Of a DNA stretch of 64,000 nt, positions 12,096-23,204 are shown in pieces. The stretch's first letter is position 1. Every line of letters begins with the position of its first letter. This stretch comes from Acanthosepion pharaonis. Taxonomy: Eukaryota > Mollusca > Cephalopoda > Sepiida > Sepiidae. The notes under the pieces were generated by a model, which was not told where the DNA came from, did not search any database, and saw only the letters and a program-made list of their open reading frames with translations. Made by a program: the position numbers and the translations under genes. The stretch covers positions 81,001 to 145,000 of the forward strand of contig CAHIKZ030000838.1 of assembly GCA_903632075.3 (NCBI GenBank), given 5' to 3'.

Positions 12096-12151
<56 letters not shown>
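12096..12151. repeat. (TA)n(TG)n microsatellite
   Basis: Pure TA changing to TG. Confidence 0.97.
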
Positions 12152-12240
12152 ATTAATAAATACACGTATCATTCACGGATAGCAGGACTGAGAGTTTCAT
12201 GCACAACGCAATATTTAGGTAACCATTATGTAATTTAAAT

Positions 12241-12860
12241 TTTAATAAGAAAATATCTGGTTATGGCAATGCTGGCGCGTTTTAGAATATACTGGGATTG
12301 CATGTTAACATAACTTTTGTTAAAAATGTTGTTTTTTTTTAATATTGGTGAATGGTTAAAGTGATTACTAATTAAAGTTAGGAAAATTCCTCCGATATTA
12401 GTTTGAATATTACGATTAAAACGTTGATTAAATCATATGATTTTACGCTTACGGTGTTTCTCTTCACTTTTACCTTCTTTTTTTTAAATACTATAAATTT
12501 ACTCTATGGTTCTTTATTTCTAAAGCTTTCATATATTTAATTTTACAATTATCAAATATTTCCTTATTGCTAGAGTTAGTAGATAATCTGATTGATTTCT
12601 GTAGATTATCAAGAATTTTATGATGGTGGTTTGATTGTTTACTGGTCTACCTATGGTTAGATAGATCTTTGATATATACTTTGTAATAACCTTTATTCAA
12701 GTCCAAGGTCACATCGAGAAATATGATCACTTTAGCATTTGTGGTAATGGCAATATTTAGCTCGTTGTTTTAGAGTAGTTTCACAGTGGAGGCTTGTAGT
12801 TGTACTAAGTCGGTCCTAAAATAGGTTCGACGTACAAAACATTAGGAACTTGATATAATA
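12241..12860 (-). pseudogene. PLE-2 fragment: region between RT and GIY-YIG domains
   Basis: Minus-strand translation gives, in order, ELNIAITTNAKVIIFLDVTL, KILDNLQKSIRLSTNSSNKE, RKRKII followed by a stop where this PLE family normally has W, then NIQTNIGGIFLTLISNHF. These are hallmark blocks of one PLE lineage: the FLDVT motif after the RT palm, NHPP...SSNKEIF, and RKRNIIWFNPP...IGK.FL..I.KHF. Several in-frame stops and at least two frame changes make it a relic. The catalytic RT palm and the GIY-YIG domain are missing. It lies tail to tail with PLE-1. The similar segment at 63560-64000 belongs to the same lineage. Confidence 0.75.
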
Positions 12861-12914
12861 GGTAATGACGCAGCAATCTAGTTGTGGTGGCTGATACTTT
12901 AATATCCGACTAAC

Positions 12915-13227
12915 GGTCGTCCGACATCGACTGACTGACCAACTCACTGAGAGTATTTAGTCACCCCCCTCCCACGAGGGCATCATGTGGCACAAGGCCA
13001 GTTTAAAGTGGGATCTCCGAGCCTGTAGGATCTCCGAGCCTGTGGGCTCGGCCAAAAATATGCCCTTTGAACCCGTATAAACGGGTTCAGGTTCGGTTTA
13101 CCTCCCCGAAAGAGACTCCGCCTTTCGGCGTAGCCTCGTTCGGGTTCCTCCCCGCCCGAAGGCAGAGAGTTCAACCGGTCAGCTGGTCGTCCGACTTCTG
13201 ACTGAACTCAGACAAACTCACTGAGCG
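12915..13227. other. GC-rich island flanked by short direct repeats
   Basis: Two direct repeats of roughly 35-40 bp (12915-12953 and 13195-13227; ggtcgtccgac ... aactcactgag) flank a GC-rich, hairpin-rich segment. Inside are a perfect hairpin gaacccgtataaacgggttc (13069-13088), a tandem pair of ggatctccgagcctgt (near 13013 and 13029), and a ccgaaag/ctttcgg pair. Base composition is unlike the AT-rich surroundings. A 63-codon minus ORF crosses it but has no recognised domain. It could be a short non-autonomous element or structured RNA. Confidence 0.55.
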
Positions 13228-13384
13228 ACTTAGCGACTGCTACTACACCTACTTATTATAGGTGGAATAGTCTATTAACAATAGAACAGGTGTGTCCCAG
13301 TATAACACTCGTGGACTTTGAAAAATTTTTCAGTTCATTTTTCAATAGGTCTATATTTCTTGGACTTGTTTTACAGAAGAAATT

Positions 13385-13385
<1 letters not shown>

Positions 13386-13462
<77 letters not shown>

Positions 13463-13471
13463 GTATGATTG

Positions 13472-13508
<37 letters not shown>
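13386..13508. repeat. (CA)n(TA)n(TG)n compound microsatellite
   Basis: It begins with acacac, has a long TA core interrupted by acacgtatgattg, and ends in gtgtgt. Confidence 0.96.
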
Positions 13509-13512
13509 ATTG

Positions 13513-13701
13513 TTTATTATAATTTTTCATATAGACAAAAACAAATTACTCACTACAAAGATGCAACTTCGTTTCAGTGCATTTAATTACATTTAGACTG
13601 ATGAGAACCAAAAGGATTATGAAAAGTTCTGTTTGGAAGCAAGCCGCATGTCTTTTGTAATGATTAAATTGTTTTTGTCTATATGAAAAAATTATAATAA
13701 A
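13513..13701. repeat. Foldback element with hammerhead-like core
   Basis: Arms of about 31 bp (13513-13543 and 13670-13701) share tgtctatatgaaaaaatt in inverted form. Inside, on the plus strand, CTGATGA lies at 13598-13604, an aacc/ggatt stem follows, and GAAA is at 13621-13624. The foldback is followed by the GCTC/GAGC hairpin at 13710-13730 and (TA)n at 13795. Confidence 0.65.
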
Positions 13702-13708
13702 TAATCAT

Positions 13709-13791
13709 TGCTCTACTATCGGTATTGAGCCCTCTTTTGAATTAATGCTGTGAATGTTAGAATTTATATATTATTTTCGTTCTCATTACAT

Positions 13792-13855
<64 letters not shown>
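13709..13855 (+). repeat. Terminal hairpin unit plus (TA)n
   Basis: gctctactatcggtattgag lies about 65 bp before a 60-bp TA tract, the same layout as at 10208. Confidence 0.6.
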
Positions 13856-13858
<3 letters not shown>

Positions 13859-13945
13859 AAAAGGCTTAAACACTAATATTCCATGGTCATAATTTATTCC
13901 ATTGGAATCGTAAATACGATCCAATTCATCAGACCTACAAATTCA
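13855..13945 (-). repeat. Family-T terminal repeat, copy 1
   Basis: On the minus strand it reads aggtctgatgaattgg, an 11-bp hairpin (ttggatcgt / acgattccaa), taaattatgaccatgg and agtgtttaagcc, leading into (TA)n. Related copies are at 29526-29612, 48190-48245 and 48335-48398. Confidence 0.65.
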
Positions 13946-14549
13946 AAAAGAAAACAGAAAAAACAGCCCCGGGAATAAAAAAATAAAATTTAGTGAGAGT
14001 GTATGTATGAGAGTGTGGAACGAATGTTAGGGTAAATGAAAGCTATAGGGAGGGTTAACAGACGAGAGACGAACAGGAAGGTCTAAAGAAGTGGGGGATT
14101 AAAATTTAACAGAGAGAAGTTTTAAAGGGGGGAGTCAAAGACGGTTTAAGTGAGAGAAATATGAATATTCTCGGATGTCTAATACATTAACGATATACAG
14201 GAAAAGATACATTTTGTGGTGAGATACACACACAATAGACGATATAATCTTAAAGATCAGAAGATGTGAGGGGGAGAGGAAAAGAAAAGAAAAATGAGTG
14301 GGGGGAGAGAGATGGAGTGGGGGGGGAACTAAAACCGAAGGGCATTCATAAAAGGGGCCGCTGTGTAATCAAAAAAAATTGACAAAAGTAATATCGACTA
14401 CAGGTTACAAATCTAATATAAACATAAAAAATATAACGATTATCAAATCTAGCAAGGACCTATATTTCTATATTCAAAAAGACGTAAGTATACACACATA
14501 CACAACAACATATTTATATTTACACGTACATACATACATACATACATAC

Positions 14550-14550
<1 letters not shown>
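13946..14550. other. Purine-rich, no recognisable gene
   Basis: The plus strand is rich in A and G, especially at 14260-14335. No domain-bearing ORF was seen. Confidence 0.5.
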
Positions 14551-15362
<812 letters not shown>

Positions 15363-15364
15363 AC

Positions 15365-15366
<2 letters not shown>

Positions 15367-15424
<58 letters not shown>
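15367..15424. repeat. (TA)n microsatellite
   Basis: It abuts the start of the PLE-3 remnant. Confidence 0.97.
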
Positions 15425-15427
<3 letters not shown>

Positions 15428-15622
15428 CCCATAGCTAAACACTTTAATCAATCAGGACACTCATTAGAAAACTGCAAATGTTTATTGATAGATTCCGATT
15501 TTAGTTCCACATACACACGCAGAAAAAAAGAAACATATTGGATTTTAAAATTAAATACACATAAACTAGGGTTGAATAGGGACTCGGGTGTTTTATATCT
15601 TTATAAATATTTCAATAGTTAA
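15425..15622 (+). pseudogene. PLE-3: C-terminal half of a GIY-YIG nuclease
   Basis: An open frame from 15425 to the TAA at 15620-15622 translates to FPIAKHFNQSGHSLENCKCL, later RRKKETYWILKLNTHKLGLN and a YKYFNS end. The pattern HFN..GHS followed by KE.YWI..L.T....GLN is the C-terminal half of GIY-YIG endonucleases of Penelope-like elements; the E before YWI is the expected metal-binding residue. The GIY and YIG strands and the whole RT are missing, as the copy is truncated exactly at a TA array. The natural stop is kept and there is no frameshift, so it may be a relatively young 5'-truncated insertion. It is a different PLE family from PLE-1. Confidence 0.8.
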
Positions 15623-15816
15623 GCAATTTTTTTTAGATATAGTTAAAAAAAAAATTTTGAACGACATTTAAAATATTTATGACAGTTAGATTTAAGTTAG
15701 GAATATCCGAACAGTGACGTTCCATATCACGTGACGTCCGCGTCACGCGAAGGACGCTACTTGCTAACAAACAGTAATTTTAATTTATTTGTAACAAATT
15801 TCTGATGAAAGATTGA
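15623..15816. other. No recognisable feature
   Basis: AT-rich. One CpG-containing stretch (15720-15765, cacgtgacgtccgcgtcacg) is palindrome-rich. Confidence 0.5.
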
Positions 15817-15893
15817 GGACAATTTGAAATATCAAATATATATATAAATAAATAAATACTTTCATAAAATAAAACATTATTTTTTAATTTGCA

Positions 15894-15946
<53 letters not shown>
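15817..15946 (+). repeat. Dispersed repeat family D, copy 1, with (TA)n
   Basis: gaaatatcaaatata ... aataaatactttcataaaa ... tttaatttgcaacttt, then (TA)n. The second copy is at 49915-50036. Confidence 0.75.
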
Positions 15947-15949
<3 letters not shown>

Positions 15950-15976
15950 GAAGTATTACATTAGAACATGCACATT

Positions 15977-16031
15977 TACAAAATTGTACATCTTGTTTCA
16001 ACGTTAATTTTTTTAACGTTTCATCAGGTGG
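15977..16031 (-). ncRNA. Hammerhead-ribozyme-like motif, left arm
   Basis: On the minus strand the order is CTGATGA (16027-16021), stem II aacgttaa/ttaacgtt (8 perfect pairs), GAAA, and stem III acaaga/ttttgt (six pairs, one G-U). Then TA follows at the expected cleavage position (GTA). Stem I is poor in this copy. Hammerheads are established in PLE terminal repeats; activity here is inference. Confidence 0.55.
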
Positions 16032-16064
16032 GGAATCGCGATACGACTTATCCTGATTCCTCAC

Positions 16065-16130
16065 CTGATGAAACGATAAAAAAAGATTTTTAACGTTGAA
16101 AAAAAGACGTACAATTTTGTAGTTGGTATG
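16065..16130 (+). ncRNA. Hammerhead-ribozyme-like motif, right arm (decayed)
   Basis: CTGATGA at 16065-16071, a weakened stem II ending taacgtt, GAAA at 16098-16101 and ttttgta at 16115-16121. Stem II and stem III have substitutions relative to the left arm. Confidence 0.4.
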
Positions 16131-16172
16131 TGCATGTTCTAATGTAACACTGCATAATAAATAAATACATAC

Positions 16173-16239
16173 AGCTCTACTTTTGTATTGAGCTCTGTTT
16201 TAAATTAATGTTTTGAACGCTGAAAATTTTACTCTTCGT

Positions 16240-16275
<36 letters not shown>
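16173..16275 (+). repeat. Terminal hairpin unit plus (TA)n
   Basis: agctc (16173-16177) pairs with gagct (16190-16194). About 50 bp later a TA tract starts at 16244. Confidence 0.6.
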
Positions 16276-16277
<2 letters not shown>

Positions 16278-17093
16278 CACGATAGTTGAAATTCGACGAG
16301 TTTGCTAGTGTAGCCGTAACGTCAAAAATTACTCCATTTTGTAGAATGTTTAAATATTGTGATTTAATGAAAGAAATGTGAAATAATGTTTAGAGATTCC
16401 ATAAAGCAGTGATCCAGATTATACAACTAAAATAGAGGCCAGTGACCCGTTTAATTAATCCATTTCATCAAACTTACGTTTCTTAGACTGCAGTCTTATT
16501 TTTTCAAGCCTTTCTTGTGAGGCACACAGATGCCTTTGCCTACTAAGTGACCATCTTGCTTCAACCTGGTCTTAAGATAGACTTTGTCGTCGACGTCTTT
16601 GTCGTAAAAACAAATAAAATTTTCAATATGAAAAGATATTTAGCAAAAATCGATCTATATAATGTCAAGATTAATCAATGTATCATAGATACCACAGACA
16701 GTTTAAAAAAATTCTCAGCAAATTAAATATAGCTCGTATCTATATTATGATAAAATAGGCATTATAGGACTGATTAGATAATTTGCGCCATATATGATAT
16801 ACACAAGTCATTAAAGGATTTATAATATACTTTGTTCCATATATGATAGAGTAGACAAACATTTAAAGACAGTATCATTGCTCCGCCATTTTATGGCAAT
16901 TTATTTAAAAGAAACTCCAGTTATATTATTGAAAGAATTATAAAAATCATTAATGTTGTCCCATGTAATTAGATGAAGCGGGACACGAAAGATATAAATA
17001 AATAAATACACAACGGTAATTATTATATAGCGTCGTAATAAAAAGTGCCCAAGTTATTTTTACTCTCTTTCTTAAAATATTGGAAGCCAACCA
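16276..17093. other. No recognisable feature
   Basis: AT-rich, non-simple sequence without a readable domain or clear repeat. Confidence 0.5.
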
Positions 17094-17124
17094 ATATATA
17101 TATATATATATATATATATAGAAA

Positions 17125-17490
17125 AGAAAGAATTTCTGAATTGTTATGGTACGGTATGTTGGATACTCATTTCAGAGGCAACAGAAATGTAGCTCTCCAG
17201 AAGGATACTGTGGATTCCACGGACGGAGCGAGTCAGCAACGAGGAAGTTTTAAAGATGGTAACAAAACAAACGCATTTACTCAGAATCAAAAAAAGTCAG
17301 GTGAAATATCTTAGACATATAATGACGAAGCATGACGTAGAAAACTTAACCCTTACAGAACCTAGCGAGGGCAAGAGAGAGTGGAAAGCCGTTGGGTAAC
17401 CACTTGCCGAGCTTGTGTGAATGAATGGCACAACGAGGCGATATAGGCCTGGCATAGGAAGAAACGCCGCCAAGGGTCACAAACGATTCT
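17125..17490 (+). pseudogene. LINE-A (RTE-like) RT C-terminus
   Basis: Across several frames the plus strand gives RILW, RTERVSNEEVLKMVTKQT, VKYLRHIMTKHDVENLTLTE and EGKRE. These correspond to the LINE-A C-terminus preserved at 23997-24263 on the minus strand (EHVNNGE, PKFLRHIMRKEGLENLILTG, RIEGKRDKGKQR). Frameshifts and stops make it dead. It begins right after a TA tract (17094-17121). Confidence 0.65.
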
Positions 17491-17519
17491 TATTCAAATT
17501 TCTTTTCTCTTTCTCTCTC

Positions 17520-17569
17520 TCTTTCACACACACACACATATATATGTATGTATATATATGTGTGTTGTT

Positions 17570-17640
<71 letters not shown>

Positions 17641-17670
17641 ATATGTATATATATATATATATATATTTAC
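17520..17670. repeat. (CT)n/(CA)n/(TA)n compound microsatellite
   Basis: Long TA core with gtatgtatat interruptions. Confidence 0.95.
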
Positions 17671-17799
17671 ACAGCATATTTTCATTCACGCATGTTATGT
17701 TAAATAATGTAAACGTATTATTCCTAATTATGTTAGTTTTAATCCTTTCAATTCAAAGAATTAATTTCATGGTAGCTGTAGAAATTTGATCAAGAAAAA

Positions 17800-17880
17800 T
17801 TCAAAGATCTTTCAAATAATTATTATTTTCCCATGTACTTTCAATCTTAACTGAAACCATCTTCAGGGATTGCATATCTA
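17800..17880 (-). repeat. Hammerhead-like dispersed repeat, copy 1
   Basis: The minus strand reads CTGAAGA (17866-17860), a short stem, GAAA (17842-17839) and tacatgggaaaataat. The related copy is at 26405-26475, and similar GAAAGTAC strings are at 48943 and 62138. Confidence 0.5.
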
Positions 17881-18163
17881 TGGTTGCGTCATGCGTTAAC
17901 ACCTTAAAAATATTTTTTACCTGCATGCAAGGGACGTAACTTATTTGATTTTTTAAAAACATTAACATTTTTTTCAATTATTGTTTTTTTTAATTTTAGT
18001 ATTAATTCATGAACTTGAAAGGAATAAAACTAATATATATATATGTATGTGTGTGTGTGTGTGTGTGTGTGATTTTGTAGCTGCGTTTATGCAAACAAAA
18101 TAAGTATAAAAAATGGAATAAAACAGGAAAAATAGAAATAGGTATAATTTAACGCTACGATTA

Positions 18164-18224
<61 letters not shown>

Positions 18225-18500
18225 GTTTAAAATTTACTGTAAATCCCGTCTTAAGTTATTATGTAAATCACATAAAGCAATTAAAGCAACCCTGATGGAA
18301 ATTGAACCATCTGAAATTAAATAAAAATTAACAAATTAATTGATAACAGATGGCTTGCTATTTTTTAAAAGAATCACTATATTTATATGGAAATGCTTCA
18401 AAGACTTATCATATCTGTATCATATTTGTTTTTTGTTTTTTGTTCTGTCATATATTCTGATCAACTGTTGATTTTGTAATCTTACTATTGAAGTAAAAGT
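17880..18500. other. AT-rich with two (TA)n(TG)n tracts
   Basis: Microsatellites at 18030-18071 and 18164-18222; nothing else recognised. Confidence 0.6.
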
Positions 18501-18502
18501 GT

Positions 18503-18508
<6 letters not shown>

Positions 18509-18590
<82 letters not shown>

Positions 18591-18591
18591 T
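18509..18591. repeat. (CA)n(TA)n microsatellite
   Basis: cacaca followed by about 50 bp of TA. Confidence 0.97.
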
Positions 18592-18659
18592 GAACATATT
18601 GCGTCTAGCATGAAACAGTCTGTCGCCTCTGAGTGTTGACTTCAATATTCACTTTTATA

Positions 18660-18743
18660 TTTACATACGCTCCATCTTTGATATTGAGCACTTTATCCCA
18701 TTAATATAGCACACCTTAAAACTATATATATCTTCATATATAT

Positions 18744-18832
<89 letters not shown>

Positions 18833-19020
18833 AATCATTTCACTCCAAGTAAAGTCAATAAACCAACTTATTTGCAAGGAGTTACTGGAAGTTGGAGAAT
18901 ATAAGAAAACACACTTAAGGAGAGAAAACAATAAAAAGCACAGTGATTAAGAAGATAAGATATATATATATTATATATTATATCATATATATATATTATA
19001 ATAATAATAACTGCATTAAT

Positions 19021-19070
<50 letters not shown>
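18660..19070. repeat. Terminal hairpin and long (TA)n arrays
   Basis: gctcc ... attgagca (18669-18690) repeats the hairpin motif. Then TA arrays occupy 18722-18830 and 18960-19070 with short unique spacers. Confidence 0.8.
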
Positions 19071-19072
<2 letters not shown>

Positions 19073-19440
19073 TAAAGTATGTAGTTATTATTATTGTTAT
19101 AATTGTTTTTGTTGTTGTTACTGTTGTTTTAACCACATCTCTTATTTTTGATGAATATTATTCTGGTGGTGAGTACTGTAAAAAATATGGCTTTTCTTTC
19201 TTTTAGTTGAATGAAGATAAAAATATATGTGCATACAAATAATACAAAGAACACGACCGAGGCAAGAGAAATAAATAAAAAACTGATTACCAAACAGGAA
19301 GAGAAAATCAAGGGTGGAGAAAAAAATGAGAAAAACAAACGGAAAACTTTCATAGAAAACAATATTAGATAAAAACAATTGGATATCGAGAGAAAAATGT
19401 CACAAGCGAATAATATAGATACAACGATGGCAAATTATTA
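19071..19440. other. No recognisable feature
   Basis: ORFs of about 78 codons on the minus strand are hydrophobic low-complexity reads of an A-rich plus strand. Confidence 0.5.
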
Positions 19441-19620
19441 CGGAAAGAGAAAGGTGAACAGTAGAAATTATTGATAAAAGAAAAAAAAAAATCAATTAAA
19501 ATACAGAGAAAAAATAGAAATAAGAAAAAGAAAGAAACGAAAAAGACAAGGAATTCAGAGAGGAAAATAAAAAATAAAAGAAAAAGAATAGAAAACAGCG
19601 AAAGGCAAAATAAATAAATA

Positions 19621-19664
<44 letters not shown>

Positions 19665-19795
19665 GAAATGCGTAAAGCATAGAAGAGAAAGAAAATATAA
19701 AGAAAGGAAGAAAGATTAGGGAATGTAAAAGTTTTATGAAGTCAAAAAAGAAAGAAAGAAAAGGAAAGCGAAAATATAGGAAGTGAAAGAAAGAC

Positions 19796-19850
<55 letters not shown>

Positions 19851-20215
19851 AAAGGAAACAGCGAATGCCAAAATAAATAAAGAAAGAAAGAAATAGGAAT
19901 GCGAAAAGCATAGCAAGTGAAAAAATAAAGAGGAGAAAGATAAGGGAATGCAAAAAGCATATGAAGTCAAAGAGAGAAAGAAAGAAAGCAACGGGAATGG
20001 GAAAAGCAATGGAAAAGAAAGAAAGAAAGAAAGAAAGAAAGAAATTAAGAAAGAAAGAAAGAAAATATAAGCAAAGAATACAAATGACTACAAGTTACGA
20101 TCTTGGCTGCGTAAGACATAATCGTGAAATCTAATATGCACCTAGAAAGAACAAGCAGTAAGTCAAAGAAAAGAAACAATAAAAAAAAAAAAAGAAGAAA
20201 AAAGTCCTGAGTGAA
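19440..20215. repeat. Long purine-rich (AAAG)n tract
   Basis: The plus strand is nearly all purine for about 775 bp, with clean (GAAA)n arrays at about 19618-19664, 19795-19850 and 20010-20065 and diverged copies between. Phe/Ser/Leu-rich minus ORFs here are by-products. Confidence 0.93.
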
Positions 20216-20219
20216 AAAG

Positions 20220-20660
20220 AGGTAAAGTCTTTGGTGCGAGGGCGCAACTGTACGACTATCTTAAAGAAACAGGCAATCGTCGAACGCCTCGTCTCGAAGA
20301 CCGAGAACGCGTGCCTGGGCAACAGCTAATCAGGCGTTCGTTACACCACCACGTGACTATAGTTGTTCGGTAGCGGTGGTGGTGGGGAAACAGAACGCTG
20401 AACGGAGGCCGAGCGTAAGAATGAATGGCCTCGCAAGTATGACGGATGGTAAGTGAGCAGCCTTAACAAAGGTCGCAATTATTCACCTGAGATGTGATGG
20501 TATGGAGGTTTGAGGCAACGGCTTTATTGGACCCCGATAGGTGTGAAGTGTGATAGCCTAACGTACAGCTTTAGTGTTTGGTTTGCTGTTAATGGGCACT
20601 TGGTATGATGGCTGGATGGTGGTTAATTATTAGGTTAAAAGACTAATGGGATTCAGGCGT
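20220..20660. other. CpG-rich, non-repetitive block
   Basis: Between the purine tract and the LINE-A relic, this segment has unusually many CpG dinucleotides (about 20 in 20238-20425). It contains no microsatellite and no element signature that I recognise. It could be a promoter or first-exon region, or a low-copy element. No convincing ORF crosses it. Confidence 0.35.
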
Positions 20661-20794
20661 AGTGTTGAGTGCCTTGTTCGGTATATTTTTACACGTTTTA
20701 CACATTTTACAGATTAATCTTACAAGAAAGATTAAATTCGGCTTGTCGGAGATTAGAACCAACTATAATTAGTTTAGTGTGTACAATGATCGTT

Positions 20795-21490
20795 CAGGAT
20801 GTCAGCAATCATGGCTCTCCACAATTTCCCGTTCTTTGCGAATCTTAATATTTTTGGGTCTTTATACCATCTTTCCTAAAGCCTGTTCTGTCATCCATTT
20901 ACGCAAGCTCGTTGGGTAGATTATGCGCTTGCCTTCTTCCCCCCCTCTTGCTTTCAATGAGCCCCGTGAGTGGCAAATTTTCCAAGTCCTCTTTCCTTAT
21001 TATATGCTCTACTTAACTGTCTCTTTTTTATGTTAAGTATAAGTGTTAACTCCGTCGTTGCTCAATGTTCAGTCCATGATATTCTCAGCATCCTCCTGTA
21101 GAACCACAGATCTTTTGTTTCAAGTCTCTTCTTCATCTGTGTCGGGATTGTTCAGCATTCTTTGCCACATAGGAGGAATGACATTACGAATCAGTTCAGT
21201 AGTTTTCTTTGTTTCTAACGAAATTTTCATGTTTCTTAATACTTTGCTTAGCTTTTGGATGGCATATTTGGCTATACCAATGCACCTTCGGATTTCTGAT
21301 GACATATATATACCAATGCACCTTCGTATATCGGTGTTACACTTTTTGTCCTCTGTTAAAACACTTTCCAGATATTAAAATTGTTATATTTGCTTGACTT
21401 TGGTAGCTCCAGTTCGTAATTTGCATGTTGGGCTGTTCCTTTTGCTGACGACCATACATTGTCTTCTTGAAATTGATGTTTACGCATTTA
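20795..21490 (-). pseudogene. LINE-A (RTE-like) RT C-terminus and 3' end
   Basis: The minus frame at 21305-21120 reads SSEIRRCIGIAKYAIQKLSK, VLRNMKISLETKKTTELIRN. This matches the better copy at 24232-24636 (ISRRIGMAKDAFQKLSTVLR, DRRISLITKKRILNSYV). The 3' end shows the family blocks catggctctcc and cttgttctgtcatccattta (as plus-strand reads at 20810-20905). A 21-bp segment, tataccaatgcaccttcg, is duplicated near 21270 and 21308. Palm motifs are absent and the copy is frameshifted. Confidence 0.75.
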
Positions 21491-21524
21491 TTCTTGCCTT
21501 CCTTCACTAGTATAATGATTACCA

Positions 21525-21527
<3 letters not shown>

Positions 21528-21608
<81 letters not shown>

Positions 21609-21612
21609 GTAT
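21528..21612. repeat. (TA)n(TG)n microsatellite
   Basis: TA core followed by gtgtgt. Confidence 0.97.
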
Positions 21613-21639
21613 AAGTGATAGAAATTAGAAAGATTTGAG

Positions 21640-21770
21640 CTAACTAGGCTTAAGTAATTCATCGAGTCTAGAAGAAACTTCAACAGAATGCAGAAAGCAC
21701 TAGACGGCCGTTTCGTTCGATATTTTCATCGGTAAGCATCCACTACCTAGAACTGAAACCTGAACAGTTA
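21640..21770 (-). repeat. Terminal-repeat-like segment with hammerhead-like core
   Basis: The minus strand has CCGATGA (21732-21726), a short spacer, and GAAAC (21714-21710). One core base differs from CTGATGA. No inverted partner was found. Confidence 0.4.
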
Positions 21771-21834
21771 CTTGAACCGGCTTCTAATGCTCTGGATGGA
21801 GCCACTTGGGGATAGTAGTCGTGGCTCGTGGGGG

Positions 21835-22430
21835 CACAGTCCTATGGGTAAAAGAAACCGTATAAAACTTTGCTGTATAGGGTTTTTGCCGTAAGACAAT
21901 TTTGCTGCATGTTTTTTTAATATGCAAAGTACCTTGTTGTCAAGTATATCCGGCTCATACAATTGTTACTTCGATTTAAACATTGTAATAAACGAAGTTA
22001 TAGGATTAAAATCTAACATCATTCATCCTCGTCATTGAAGAGCGCAAAATCTTCAACTTGACACCAGAATCTACGTCACACAATTTCATATTCCAGACTT
22101 ACCGTTAAACTTTCTGTTAACATAATATCAGTCTGCCAATAAGTTTCACTCAAGCAATATATATTATTTCAAACAACTTGAATACGCAACCAATTTCAAT
22201 ATAAAATATCTGATCAAAGAAAGATGACCCTTTCAAACTCTCAGTAATTCTTTTGAAATTTACACAAATTATTTGCAAACATAAACTGATTTAAATTCAC
22301 TATAAATACCTATTACTCTAAAACGGACGCTCAAGATAAGGGTATCGAGAAAAAAATGCGGCGAAATTGTTTTACGGCAAAAATCCTACATGGCAAAGCT
22401 TCTAACGGCGGAAATTCCTTAAGCGAGTTT
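21835..22430. repeat. Foldback or MITE with cggcaaaa arms
   Basis: The block gcggcgaaattgttttacgg then caaaaatcc (22357-22385) is the inverted counterpart of 21868-21915, whose complement reads gcagcaaaattgtcttacgg. Similarity continues outward more weakly, giving arms of about 60-85 bp around roughly 430 bp. No transposase remnant was seen inside. Confidence 0.6.
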
Positions 22431-22564
22431 TCCTACGTTAAAAATGTTTACGGCGAATGTTTACTGCCCTACACGAATTTAAACGGATTGAAAAGCTTTC
22501 AGTGTTTGGAAAATTGATCCCACGGGTTCTGTTTCCAAAGAATTGCTAACAATGTGCTGATTGT

Positions 22565-22935
22565 TGCAAGCCATTTATTACATAACTTCAAGTGAGAAAT
22601 GGCTCCTTTAATGTAGTGTTATGCGTCGTCATCAGTGAATGAGTCGAGGAAACAGAGCTGCTCAAAGACCGGGAGAACTTCATCTAAAGAAGATCGTCTT
22701 GAGTGCATGATGGGATATTCAAGGAATCATCCATTATGAAATGTTAGACAATAATCAAACAATCAACGCTGATATCTACTGCCAAGAACTTCATTGTTTG
22801 AAAACTAATTTAGCCAGAAAATGTCCATCCTTAGTCAACAGAAATGGAGTCAACATCCATCACGGTAATGCCCGTTTCACACTGGAAAATTGACTAAAGA
22901 TCTCTCAGAGGAGATCGGTTGGTAAAAATTGCTTC
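22565..22935 (+). pseudogene. mariner transposase fragment, copy 1 front part
   Basis: mariner transposases cut and paste DNA at TA sites with a DD34D catalytic triad. The plus strand reads SSEKWLL (family T.DEKW), PGELHLKKIVLSA, WDIQGIIHYEMLDNNQTINA, DIYCQELHCLKT and HGNARFT (family DNARPH, the third-acid region). The first acidic position (D of DEKW) appears changed to S, and stops occur, so it is inactive. The copy resumes at 23525. Confidence 0.8.
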
Positions 22936-22955
22936 ATCCTTGTTGAAACTTGACT

Positions 22956-23204
22956 AATGCATGGAATAATAATGCAACACAAAATGTACTTAGAACAAAA
23001 TGTATTGAAACAAGAAAGTGTACACAATATTTATATATAGTCTTTTGTATATTCCTGGGAAGACCGTTCCTGGAGAAAGTGTTGACTTAGTCGCAGTCGG
23101 GCAGAGTCTCTGGATTGAATCTCTTGATTCCTCTCCTCTCTTCCCGGTACCAACCATATTTATATGGTCGGTACTCCACTATGCAAATTAGGTGGATCCT
23201 ACCA
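22956..23204. other. Insert with a strong hairpin
   Basis: This lies between the two parts of mariner copy 1 and upstream of the SINE. An imperfect palindrome, gtaccaaccatatttatatg followed by gtcggtac, lies at 23147-23174. No family was recognised. Confidence 0.4.

Larger units (their letters stand above)
15946..16159. repeat. Foldback carrying two hammerhead-like cores
   Basis: Arms at 15946-16036 and 16054-16159 are inverted copies around a spacer of under 20 bp. Both arms read, outward from the centre, gattccccacctgatgaaac or a close variant, and end near gcatgttctaatgtaa. Flanked by (TA)n at 15899-15946 and by the terminal hairpin at 16173. Confidence 0.8.

Noticed and set aside
19129..20009. 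Minus-strand Phe/Ser/Leu-rich ORFs up to 132 codons
   Set aside because: They are read from the (AAAG)n purine tract and look like membrane proteins only because of composition.
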